Shown here: positions 32,673-43,595 of the stretch, piece by piece
Numbering within the stretch: position 1 is the first letter of the stretch
Layout: the number at the start of each line of letters is the position of its first letter
Assembly (NCBI GenBank): GCA_025765615.1
Contig: JAIVFJ010000105.1
Location: 62,001 to 126,000, forward strand
Reading direction: 5' to 3'
DNA from: Zopfochytrium polystomum
Lineage: Eukaryota > Chytridiomycota > Chytridiomycetes > Chytridiales > Chytridiaceae
DNA length: 64,000 nucleotides
The notes under the pieces: model-generated
Database searches by the model: none
Told to the model about the DNA's origin: nothing
Seen by the model: the letters and a program-made list of their open reading frames with translations, nothing else
Translations under genes and position numbers: made by a program

Positions 32673-35600
32673 TTGACGTCGTTGTCGTTGTTGAATCCTT
32701 TGGATTCTTCTTCGAGGGCTTCACCCACGACGCCACCACCACCCTTGCCCTACGCCGCCGCCACCGCCAGCATGCCCGATCTGGACGGTCTGCTCACGCC
32801 GCCGCCGTCTGGCAACTCGCCCATGCTGAACGAGCGACAGCATCAACACCGCCATCGCCACAATCACCACCGGCGGAGCTTTTCCGCTTCCCTCTCTCTG
32901 TCCCGCAACGTTCGGATGCAAAGCCTCTCGTCGATGGCAAGCACAGAATCATCGTCCACGACGACGGCGACGGCAATGACGGACTCCGTCGGTGGCGAAC
33001 CACTCGAGCCCGACCCCGATGCGGAAGCCGCCACCGCCGACGGAGCTGCTGCTGTTGCCGCCGCCGCCGCCGAACCTTCCCCGTCCCGATCCGCTTCCAC
33101 CTACGCAGATCCCACAACCCATTCCGGTGGCTCTCCCTTTGCGTCCGGGGGGTTGCGCCGGCACGTATCGTTCAAAGCAGCGTCGACGCTGGAGCACCTC
33201 GAGCGCACGTCCAGCAAGTCTGACAGCGACAGCGACAACGCTCCCCTAGCATCCGTGCTTGCTTCCGCTGCGGCTGCGGCTGGCCCGTCGCTTCGGTTTG
33301 AATCGGCCGGGCGTAACGGTGACGATGCGGATGGCGACGTCGATGACGATGAAGATGAAGAGGACGACGACGACGACGACAACAACCCCCTCATTGACCT
33401 GGTCCATCGCGACCGACCAACCTCTCTTCCGCCGCTGCCGCTGCTACTGGATCAGGGACATTCCGGCCCGCCATCGCCCATATCTGCTCCGACCACCGCT
33501 CGCGCTTCAACCGTCTCATCGCCAGTATCTGCGTACCCGCCTGCTACCGCCATCTTCCCTGCACCTCCGTTCGGCTCCAACTCGCTGCCAAGAAGACGAC
33601 CTCGTCAGAAGCTGATAGACATCATTGACGAGCGGCAGTCCCTCCGCTCGGACGTCTTGGCGCTGTTTGGCGAGGGTGCCTCCCCCGCATCCTCTTCCTC
33701 ATCCCTCGGTTCCTCTCTGCCAGCGCCGTCGGCATCTCGGCTAGCCCTTCCTCCATCGTCCGGATCGCAGTTGTCATCGCTCGGGGACATCCCCCCGACC
33801 GTCGCATCAGCGCCATCGACGCCTGGCTCGACGCCCAGGTCAGCCGGCTCGTCGATCGTCGGCGGCGACGATCACCCAGTCCAGTCGGACGACGACGAAG
33901 ACGAAGTGCCGCTGGGGCTAAGCGACAACGTGCCTCTAGGCCTTGCCTTTCCACGACCTCGTGTGCTTCGCACGTCCACCGTTATCTCGCACCTCCCACC
34001 AAACTACACCGCCTCCAACACCACAAAGCAAATCTTCCGCCCCAGCTCGGACGACCCCTCGTCCTCGTCTTCGGCGACGCCTCCGTCGTCGTCCACCGCA
34101 TCCGCCACCGCGCCCTACAGCAGCTCGCCGTACCCGTCGCTGCACACGCTGCCGCCCGACCTTTCCGAGATGCTGCGGGCCGCGGCGGCAGACTACTTTC
34201 GGCTGCTGGAGGCCAAGGACCGGATCGTGTCGGGCAGCGGTGGTGGCGGGCGCGCGGCGACGCCCGGCGGGATGCTGGCGGGCATGTCGCTGGCGCGGCC
34301 GAACGCGTCGTCACGGATTCAGCGGAACCTCGTGCGGTCGCTGGAAAGCGTGGCGGCGGAGATTCGCGGGCTGCGCAACGAGATTGAGTATCACGGCGCC
34401 GTGGAGTCGAGTCGCAGAACGGTGCGTTGCGTTGCGTGTTTGTGGTGTGTTTTTGGTGTTTCTGGTGTTTGTGTGCGCGCTCGCGTGCTCCTGGGACGCT
34501 TGTGCTTTCGTCCGTCAAGACTAACAGGGCGGTTTTTTTTTTTTTGTTTGTTTGTTCTGTTTCGACGCAGCTCTTTACGCTCTTACGCAACCGCGACGGC
34601 GCCGGAAACTCGTACGATGTGGCAGCCGCAAAAGAGCGCCTCGCGATGCTCGTGGCGGAGGAAGCTGCGTTCAAGGAGCAGCTCTCGGCGCTGGAAACGC
34701 GCGTGAAGCAGCTGCAGCATATCGAGACGCGGATGGAGGACTTGTGCAGCAACTTGTTTGTGTCGACCGCGGGGATCTATCCCAAAGAGGCGTTCCTGAA
34801 GAACCAGTTGCGGTTGTACAAGGAACGGAAGGCCAAGGTACGCGCGAGTGCTTCCAAAGATTCGCTGCCGAATTTTTTTTTACCTTTTGCTTACGAATGC
34901 ACTCCCAAAATCTGACAGTGCACGGTAGTGGTGGCGAGCCTGGGCCGAGCGCGGGTGCTGGTCAAGACGGTGATCAGTCAGCTGGGAGAAGCCCTGTCCT
35001 CCATGGCGGACGGCGACAAAGCCACCGCTCTCCTCTTTGCAGCAGAAGGAACGTTTCAAAACGCACGTAGTCTGGTGTCGCAAGTGCCTGCAGTAGAAGG
35101 ATTGGAAATCATTGCCGCCGTCTGCTTCGAGCCGTGGGACGGTGAGTTCTGGACCCATCGCCGGCCACGTCTTGATAGGAACATCATCGAGCTCATTTAT
35201 CATTTTCTCTTCTGCAGTGACCCAACCCAACGTGCAAGCCATCCAAGCCATGCTCGGCAAAACGCGCGGCATCGAGCTGGTGCTCCGCGAGGACGAGGCC
35301 CGGGCCGCGTCGCTCAGCCAGCGTTTCAGTGACATCATCAAGACGCTGCAGACAGACCTGCAGAACGAACAAGCCAGCATCCTCCTGCACATCCTGGCCG
35401 AGCGGGACCGCGACCGGATCGCCCGCGAGGAAGAACGGCTCGGCAGCGGCGGCAGCGGAAGCGGCGGCGGCGGGCGACGCACGGCGGGCGGCACCTCGTC
35501 GTCGTCGCAGGACCCGCCGCCGCCACCGTGGCGCTTCGACTCGTCGTCCCCACCGCCGTCGCCGCCGTCCTCGTCGTCCAACGTGATTGCCAACTCGTCA

Positions 35601-36359
35601 ATACCGACATCGCCGCCCCGCGTGTTCTACACCCGCACCGGGTCGTCGTCGTCGTCGTCGTCGTCGCTCCGCCGCCGCCACTCGCTCGACAGCATCTCGA
35701 TCGCCGCGTCGGAGGACTCGGACATGCCGCCCAGCTACGCGTCGATCATGTCCACCACCGCGCCCGTCGTCGGGTGGGGCGGCGGCGTCGGCGGTGGGCC
35801 GTTTTCGCCGTCACTGCCTCCACCACTGACGGCGCTCGTCCCGCCAGGAGGCCAACACCCACGTGGATCAGGCGTTCCGATGCACCCGTCCGCGACGACG
35901 GCAGGCCTACCCGGACACGCGCCGCCGCCGCCGCCGCCTGCATTCTCCGCCTCCCCGTCGTCGCCGTCGTTCGCCGCCCGCTTCCGCGCCGCCGCCGCCG
36001 CCGCCACCACCACCACCACGACATCCCCGCTCTCCTCCTCCTTCACCCCGTCCTCGTCCTCCTCCTCCTCGTCCACCCGCTCCCCTCTCAACCCACCACC
36101 CCCGCCCCCACCACACCTCCAAGACGACCTACCGTACCGCCCCTCCCCCTCTACCCCCAGCTCCCCCTCCACCACCACCACCACCGCCGCCGCCGCCGCC
36201 GCTCGCGCAACGCGGTCTCCCGGCGCGGGGCGGAGCGGGCTGGACATTGGCGCGCGGATGGCGCGGCGGTCGATGGACTCGCGGCGGACGGGGGCGGCGG
36301 GGGGTGGGCAGGGGCAGGGGCAGGGGCAGCAACAACGGCAGCGGATGGTGTGGTTTTGA
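32673..36359 (+). CDS. Large low-complexity protein with a conserved-looking helical core
   Basis: Exons are 32673-34421, 34571-34837, 34919-35141 and 35218-36359, all GT-AG, giving 1126 residues. A later start at 32772 (MPDLDGLLTPPPSGNS) is possible. The first ~490 residues are Ser/Pro-rich with an acidic run (DDDEDEEDDDDDD near residue 230). The ordered core spans residues about 490-770 over exons 1-4: LSEMLRAAAADYFRLLEAKD, IQRNLVRSLESVAAEIRGLR, YDVAAAKERLAMLVAEEAAF, TRVKQLQHIETRMEDLCSNL. This predicts a helical coiled-coil domain. The C-terminus is again Ser/Pro-rich and ends MVWF. No family was recognised. The architecture fits a cytoplasmic scaffold or signalling protein, which is inference. 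Confidence 0.75.
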
Positions 36360-36559
36360 GGCGGGGGGCAGCCGTTGGAGTTGGAGGATTGGGGGTTGGG
36401 GGTTTTGGGTTGTGGAACTTTTGAAGTGGGGCGGGGGAAGGTGTTGCGTATCTTTTTTTTGGATGAATGCAAAAATGAATGAAATGAAGAAGGCCTAATG
36501 TTTTTTTAAGCGAGAGCGGGAGATGAGGTCGACAGCCACGTAAAAAAAAAATAAAAATA

Positions 36560-36586
36560 CAGTGCGGGACAACAAGAATATACAAA
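36560..36586 (+). repeat. Left terminal inverted repeat
   Basis: A 27-bp repeat, exact complement of the one at 37351-37377, preceded by TA at 36558-36559. Confidence 0.9.
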
Positions 36587-36659
36587 TGGCACAAAACCTT
36601 CCCACCAATGAAATCTTTTTGTTTGTCAAGTCAACACCCCCCACTTCCAAAGCGGGACG

Positions 36660-37013
36660 TCATCGTTGTTGTGGGTTGTGCATGATTCCGAACAAAAAAA
36701 AAAAAGGATCGATCAAGTGCGCCAATTTTCTTGACCCCTCCTCGTTGCTATCGCATTTGAAATCCGTTGCGTTGTCGTCTGAAAGTCCATCTGTGTATGA
36801 TGGGTCCTCATCTGAGCTGGGAAGGGAGTCGTTCTCAAACAGATCTGAGTCACCATCCTCAGAAGTGCCAGGGTATCTGCATAATTCTAAGAGAGCTTCC
36901 CTCGCAGCCTGCCTCGACTCCGTCGCCGCTGCTGTTCGCTTTGCTCTTCTTGTTGCAGGCATTGTCCAAAATTTTTTTTCGATTTTGGTCATTACTTTTG
37001 GGAGCTTGGCCAC
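36660..37013 (-). CDS. Acidic small protein inside the TIR element
   Basis: It encodes 117 residues, starting MAKLPKVMTKIEKKFW. A basic N-terminal half (TRRAKRTAAATESRQAAREA) is followed by an acidic Asp/Ser-rich half (GTSEDGDSDLFENDSLPSSD). No DDE catalytic motif is present. Basic-then-acidic composition is seen at transposase termini, so this may be the remnant of a transposase end. It could also be a captured host fragment or chance. The position wholly inside the TIRs supports a link to the transposon. Confidence 0.4.
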   Translation of the reverse strand: MAKLPKVMTKIEKKFWTMPATRRAKRTAAATESRQAAREALLELCRYPGTSEDGDSDLFENDSLPSSDEDPSYTDGLSDDNATDFKCDSNEEGSRKLAHLIDPFFFLFGIMHNPQQR

Positions 37014-37350
37014 TGTCCTGCCGCCACTGTGCCCTTCCTCCTTCTGCTATTAAGCATCCGTTATCCCCTCTTTCCACGTATGTGTGCTTCTCATTCCTGG
37101 CATTCTAATGATGCCCATATTGTTTTTTTTACTAATTGGGGGAGCGCCAATTTTTCTCAGGCCAATTAGTGTGACAAGTCACCTCACTAACAGACTTACT
37201 GTGTGAACTACTCTGGTGGAATCAGTCGAATTGCAAAAAGCTCAACGTCATTGTATTCTTCTCGATGAGGAGAAGATGGTAACGTTCTCCATTTTTCGGG
37301 GGATGCACTTTTGGCGGAGTAGTTCGTTTGTGAGTGCTACTAATTGCGCG

Positions 37351-37377
37351 TTTGTATATTCTTGTTGTCCCGCACTG
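37351..37377 (-). repeat. Right terminal inverted repeat
   Basis: The complement of 36560-36586, followed by TA at 37378-37379. Confidence 0.9.
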
Positions 37378-37379
37378 TA

Positions 37380-38194
37380 AAAAAAAAAACACACACTCAC
37401 ACAACCAAACAAAAGCAAGCTTTCCCAATTTTTTCATTTTCCTCGAGTTCAGTTCCTTTCGCTGACGGGCTCCCCAAGAAAAAAACGGCGTTTGGGGGAA
37501 AGCAAACCACAGAAGGTGGAACAAACAAAAAAAAAAAAAAAGGAGGAATCCAAGGGGGGTTTTTTTGATGTGGAGGTCAAGGGGGGAAAAATACAAGCCG
37601 GAACAAATAAGAAAAAGTAGAACAGGAGGGATTGATTTTGGATTGGAGTTTTTTGCATTATTGGGGGTGTTTGGGGGGCTAATTGAGAGAGAACCAAGGG
37701 TTGGGGGGGAAAACAAAACTGGCAAAGAGGTGGAACGTCCCTTCCGTCTGCGGGGCGAAACACTGCCCCCTACACGCAGGCCAGATCACACTGGCGAACT
37801 GTTTGCGCGGGGGTGAGGGAAAACGCGGACCTCCACTCCAGCCCCAAAATTTCCCGGCCTGCTACTGTGGCCACGGAAACAAAAAGGCAGCTTTGGCGGG
37901 AACAAATCCAGCCCAAAAAAAAGGGAGGAGCGACGAATAGACGAGAAGGGGAGTGGGGAAAAGAAAGAGAGAATGAAAGAAACTCAAAGGCTATTGGTTG
38001 GATGGAAAGGCGGGGTCATGAATTCTAACGCACCGAATTGAAAAGAAAAGAAGAAGGGCAAAAAAAGAGAAAAAAAAAAAAGCACAGAAAGAAGAACAAC
38101 GCTTGTGGGGGACCAGCTCCCCATTCGCATTCATCACCTGCCCACACTGAAAACCCTCACCGTGTGTTCCAGCACCACCTCCCACGTCCGCGCA
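37380..38194. other. Homopolymer-rich intergenic region
   Basis: A-rich and G-rich runs (37380-37390, 37528-37542, 38065-38082) interrupt all frames. No gene is seen. The last bases probably form the 3' UTR of the minus-strand gene ending at 38195. Confidence 0.4.
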
Positions 38195-39262
38195 CTACGC
38201 ATGCCGCCCTCCCGCGGCGACAACGGCCCTGGCAGAAGAAGTAGCAGTCGCCGAAGACGTGGCGAACGACGACGACGTCAACTTCGACGACGTCAACGTC
38301 GACGACGGCAGATGCGACGAAGCGTGGGAGGTTGTGGGCACAACAACCGCCGGCGCAGCGGTGGCGGTGGTGGTGGTGGTGGTTGTAGTCGGGGGGGTGG
38401 AAATGAGGGCGTTCAAGTTCGGGCTCGTGATGATAACAGCGGCGGCGACGGCGCCGGCGATTAAGAGGAGGAGGCCAAAGGCGAAACCCATTGCAAAGGG
38501 CCATTTCGCGTCTTGGGGTTTTTTTGTTTTTTTTTTTTTTTTTTTTTTTTTTGGTGGTGTTGGTTGTGTGTCCGTTTTTTGTTTTCGAGTTTCAGGGTCA
38601 GTGACAGCAGCAGAGCACCAGACACTCTGCCGAGGCAAAAATCGTGGGGAAGGCGAGCGGACCACTCAACTAATTCTCCACTTTCTGCGGCCGTCCGCAT
38701 CCTCGGCGGCGCCGCCGGCGGGTAGGACGAGCGAGGAGGCGTCCGCGTCGGCGGCGTTGGAGGAGGAGTAGGAGGAGTAGGAGGAAGAGTAAGATGAGGA
38801 GGAGTAGGATGAGGCTGCGACGTCGGCGGAAGTGTACGACGGGGCTGCCGCCGACTGGACCGAGAAGCGGCTTCGGTGGCGGGCAGACGCCGCATCAGCG
38901 TCATCGGCTGGATCGATCTCGATGGCGAACTCGCGAAGATCGGGCGGAGCCGAGGCGGGGTAGTCAGAGTCGCCGTCGGCCGATGCGATGATCGAAGCCG
39001 GGTGGTGGTGGTGTGGCTGATCGCTGTGGTGCTGCGGGTTGTAGTGGTGGTGGCTGTCGTGGCTGAAGGGAAAGGAGGAGGAGGAGCTGTTCTTGCTACT
39101 GCTGCGGACGTATGACAGTGGTGGGAGGTCCCTCCCGCCGCCATCGTAGTCGTCGTCGTCGTCGCTGTCGTGGTGGCGGCCGTTGCCGGTGAAGGCGCCG
39201 TGCTGAGGACGAGGACGAGGAGGATCGTCCCCGCCGTCGTCGTCGGCGGCGCGCGTCGCCAT
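38195..39262 (-). CDS. Single-pass membrane protein with Ser/Thr-rich exposed tail
   Basis: Proposed exons are 39262-38671 and 38511-38195, giving 302 residues. The first exon starts MATRAADDDGGDDPPRP and encodes a Ser/Tyr/His-rich acidic N-terminal domain of about 197 residues. The junction (ATTA then donor GTTGAG; acceptor CCCCAAG) restores the frame as RKWRI-N-AKWPFAMGF, running straight into a transmembrane helix (FAFGLLLLIAGAVAAAVIIT). A Thr/Ser-rich tail follows (STPPTTTTTTTTATAAP), typical of O-glycosylated extracellular regions. The intron includes a 20-plus A run and an unusual AAG acceptor, so the junction is the weakest part of the model. Type II or III orientation is inferred. No family was recognised. 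Confidence 0.55.
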
Positions 39263-41474
39263 TGTTGTGGTTGTCGGCGGCGGCAGCGGCAAAGTCGAAA
39301 AGAAAAGAAAAAAAAGCCCAGAGTGGCGAGACAAACTGTTCCCAAATTTGGGCAATGCGCGCGAAACGCAACCTCACGCGACAGATCTAGAGAGAGAGTC
39401 AGCGAGAGAGAGACAGATAGACAGACAGACAGACAGACAATTAACCGAATCTCTTTTTGTTCTTCGGGGAAACAGAAACTGAAAAGAAAGCCCGAGCCGG
39501 CACATACATACATACATACACACAACGGAACCAAACGCAACCCTCTGTGTTCCTCTTCCGCGCGGTCGTCGAAAGCCTCGCTTGTCTGTCGGTCTGTCTG
39601 TCAGCCTGTGCGTGCGTGAGTGTTGCCTCCTCACTTTTCGCACCAGAAAACAACACCACTTGCCACATCCAGACGGGCGCACGACGCCAGACAGACACAA
39701 CCTTGGCGATTGGAGTTTTTTCCCAACCATCCGAACGAAAGAAAGAAAGAAAGAAAGAAAAACAAAGGAAAAAAAGAAAAAAAAAAAAAAAAAAAAGAAG
39801 GACAAAGATAAAATGCATTTATTAGAGTACGCCCCAAAAACGAGCAAATGTTGGGAAAGGGAGAGTGCCACCACTTTCCTTGTCTTGTTGGAGTGATGAA
39901 ATTTGCAGTTTTTATGCGGATGTTGGGTGAACGTCTGCTGGCTGCCAATGCTACCCCAGCACAATCAATACCCATGTCAATGAAGAAGTCTCCTCGGAGA
40001 TTTTGAGGGATAAGAGGGAGAGGCGCCTTTTAAACAGACGGCGAAGCCTGGTCAAGAAGAAAAAAGTTACAGATGGCGATGTACAGGTGTCGCCACGCTG
40101 GGTGAGTTGCGCCAGCAACAATGATTGCAAGTTGCTTTGTCACCAAGGAATGATCTGATCTGTTTGCTTCCATCCCAACACCACAATCAATCGCTGCCTT
40201 ACTCCCACATCACCTCAGTTTGCGCTCATCGTTGACGCCCCAGTCACCGATGCCCGCATCCGTAATTGGCCTTCCCATCACTTCGCTTGTCTTGTTCCGC
40301 CTGGTTAAGTGGGTATGTTTTTTTGCAGGAGGAACTGAGTGGACTCAGAGGGGTGTTGTATGCGTGAGCGCGAGCCTCGGCGACTTGCGAGTCTGCGGCT
40401 TGATGCGGTCATCACACTGACGTTGTTCCCACAATCTGTTCAGCGCACGCTAAGCACCTGACCCCGTGCCCACGCAAAGATAACTGAAACAACACCTTCA
40501 ATACGACGCAGCAGCTCCCTGGCGGTGAAAGCCCTCCCATGGGATCCATCCGATCCACTGACTCCGAGAATTGGTCACATAGCTTGACCTGATGCGGTCA
40601 AGCTCACGGACCCCCAAGCGCTGGTGACGGCCACAGGTCCGTAGCGTCACGGTGACGATGCTATCTCTGCGGTCGCTGGACGCAATTGTGCGTGGACCAC
40701 CGGCCCAACGAGGTCGCGTTCGGGCCAGAGCGCATTCGGTGCAGCTCCTTGCGGCGGCGTCGCTGTTGTGCCACCTGCGGAGGTAGCTGTTACGGTAACG
40801 CAATGGACGCGGCGTGGGTCAGGTGGAGGGAAATTACTGCAGTGGAGCGGGAGCAGCTGCCAGCATTGAACTGGTGTGTGTCTGTGAGGCTGCGACGAAG
40901 GGGGGGCGGCAGTTTTGTCATAATAATCAATAATAAAGAGACTGCCTCATTTCGAATATGTTGTAGCTGCGGAAGAATTGGTGCTGAATAGAGAGAATGG
41001 GTGAATCCACAGCATGATCACTGCATCGCAATCACACCTTCATTGACATCCCCAGGGCACAAGAAAAATATTGGGCTGACGAAAAAATTTTAGACGAAAC
41101 GCGTCTGTCTCACACGGGATTGCCAAAATTCTGAGGGTGACTGGGTCGCCATGTCACCAGGACATTACTTTGGCTTGAGTTGTAGATGGGAAAAAGAACC
41201 AGATGCGAGTGGACAGCTACACGTTGCTATGGACTTTAAATGAAATGTACGTATGTTAATATTATTACGCGGCATAAGCGTTTTCGCCTCCTCCTCCTCC
41301 TACTCCTCCTCCTCCCAAGTCCTCTAAATGAAAAAAAAAAAAACCTATCCCCGAGACAGTTGAAACGCGCGGGAATAAATGGCGGAGAGAGAGAGAGAGA
41401 GATAGAGAGAGATAAATGAAAGGAGCACACACACACACACACACACACACCATTCCCTCCCCACCTTCCCCCTT
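39263..41474. other. Gene-poor region
   Basis: It contains a GACA/GATA repeat (39412-39440), a CATA repeat (39504-39520), GAAA repeats (39738-39762) and an A run (39776-39797). No gene could be supported. A plus-strand stretch at 40217-40310 (FALIVDAPVTDARIRNWPSH) looks mildly protein-like but is short and isolated. GA and CA repeats occur at 41385-41412 and 41427-41452, just before the GT34 gene's stop. Confidence 0.45.
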
Positions 41475-42671
41475 TCACTCCACCACCAACCCCAACTCCC
41501 TGACCGCTTCCCTCATCGACGGCTTCGAGTCATGCACAAAATGCACGATCCAATCGCCCTTCTCATACAACCTCGTATACGGATCATCCCTAAAACTACA
41601 ATCATGGCTGTAGGCCGGGGCATACGAGTTCATAACCCGCAACGGAACCGTCGCGACGCGGCGGCGCACATCCAGGACATTCGCCTCGATCGCGGTTCTG
41701 AGGGCCTCCTGCTCCATGAGGCCGGTGCGGTGGACGTCGGGCATGGGTTCGCGCGCGAGCCAAAAGTCGACGAGGCGGACGGGGAAGGGGCGGGACTCGA
41801 AGGGTTGGGATTGTTCGGCTCCTTTGGGCCGGCCGTCGGCGGCGGCGGCTGCGGCGGCGGGAGATGAGTTGTTGGAGCGGCGTGCGCCGCGGATGAGGAA
41901 TGTGCCGGCGTTGATGCCGTTGCAGTCCATGGCGATGACGAGGTCGGGACCGAGGTGCGGGCCGGCGTCCGGGGCGACTTCGGGCCAGGGGAGGAGGGTG
42001 AGAGGCGGCGGGCCGGGCGGGTTCGTTCTTGTAGTTCCGTCAAAGTCCCTCCGTCCGACCCTCTGCCGCTCTCCTCCGTGGTCCCCGACTCCGCCTCCAT
42101 CGACATTCCTCCCATCCGCATCCGATACAGGCCCATCCTCAACGCCATCATTCCCCACATCCTTACCCCGCCTCCTATGCAGCCTCTCCACGTCCTTAAC
42201 AAAATCCTCCACCTTCACCTCCAAATTCGCAACAAACGCATCTGCGTCAACAACCAAAATCCAGTCATAGTCGTATATATGTCTCCTCAAGCCCGACACC
42301 TTTGCCCAGACGGGGTGCGGTTCCGGTTCCTCGCCGACGGCAAACACGGGCGGCTGGTCGCGGGCCGGGCTGTCCAACACGATGAGGTCGTACCCGTGTC
42401 GCTTCGTGTAAGCCATCTTGTTTGCGATGGACGGCTTGTAGTACCATTCGTTGCCAAAAGCGACGGTCATGACTGCGATGCGCGAGGTCGTGTCGGTAAA
42501 CACGGTGGCGTTGTGCGGGCGGTGGGAGTGGATGCGGGGTCCGCCGGCGGCTGTAGCTCGGTTGCGCAGCAGGAGCAGGAAGGTTGCTGCAGAAGCGATG
42601 ACGAGGCAGGCGGCTGCGGCGAGCAGGGCGATGGCGCGGCGGGTTGGCGCGGTGGATGGTGGTACTGTCAT
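41475..42671 (-). CDS. GT34 galactosyl/mannosyltransferase (GMA12/MNN10 family)
   Basis: Single exon, 398 residues from the ATG at 42671 (MTVPPSTAPTRRAIALL). It has type II topology: a short basic cytosolic tail, a signal anchor (AIALLAAAACLVIASAATFLLLL, residues about 12-34) and a lumenal catalytic domain. Family blocks are IAVMTVAFGNEWYYKPSIANK, WAKVSGLRRHIYDYDWILVV with the metal-binding DAD in VVDADAFVAN, and AMDCNGINAGTFLIRG. A GDWIVHFVHD block occurs near the end, where the family has GDFVVHFAG. GT34 enzymes sit in the Golgi and extend alpha-linked mannan or galactomannan on glycoproteins. An acidic/Gly-rich insertion (residues about 170-220) between the DAD and MDCNG blocks is longer than usual. 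Confidence 0.9.
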   Translation of the reverse strand: MTVPPSTAPTRRAIALLAAAACLVIASAATFLLLLRNRATAAGGPRIHSHRPHNATVFTDTTSRIAVMTVAFGNEWYYKPSIANKMAYTKRHGYDLIVLDSPARDQPPVFAVGEEPEPHPVWAKVSGLRRHIYDYDWILVVDADAFVANLEVKVEDFVKDVERLHRRRGKDVGNDGVEDGPVSDADGRNVDGGGVGDHGGERQRVGRRDFDGTTRTNPPGPPPLTLLPWPEVAPDAGPHLGPDLVIAMDCNGINAGTFLIRGARRSNNSSPAAAAAAADGRPKGAEQSQPFESRPFPVRLVDFWLAREPMPDVHRTGLMEQEALRTAIEANVLDVRRRVATVPLRVMNSYAPAYSHDCSFRDDPYTRLYEKGDWIVHFVHDSKPSMREAVRELGLVVE

Positions 42672-43435
<764 letters not shown>

Positions 43436-43595
43436 CTCGCTCGTCTTCTTCCTTCGCCAAAAACTCGCGCTCAACGTATTTGCAGTACCTTGTTGGTCTT
43501 ACTAACCAAAGGCACAGCCCATAACAATTCAGATATTTTGATCAACTGTATTTACAAGCCGCTTGCTTGACAAGGACGGGCGACGTCAGAGCAGA

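Larger units (their letters stand above)
36560..37377 (-). mobile_element. TIR DNA transposon, 818 bp, TA target (Tc1/mariner/pogo type)
   Basis: Perfect 27-bp terminal inverted repeats start CAGTGCGGGACAACAAG and end TATACAAA (36560-36586, complement at 37351-37377). Both sides are flanked by TA (36558-36559 and 37378-37379). A CAGT-starting TIR with TA duplication is characteristic of Tc1/mariner/pogo elements. The interior is too short for a full transposase but carries one minus-strand 117-codon frame. It is therefore a non-autonomous or internally deleted element. Identical TIRs suggest recent activity. Confidence 0.85.

Noticed and set aside
35528..36498. Alternative-frame readings at the end of the 32.7-kb gene
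   Set aside because: They are Arg/Pro shadows of the Ser/Pro-rich exon 4; splice phase supports the chosen frame.
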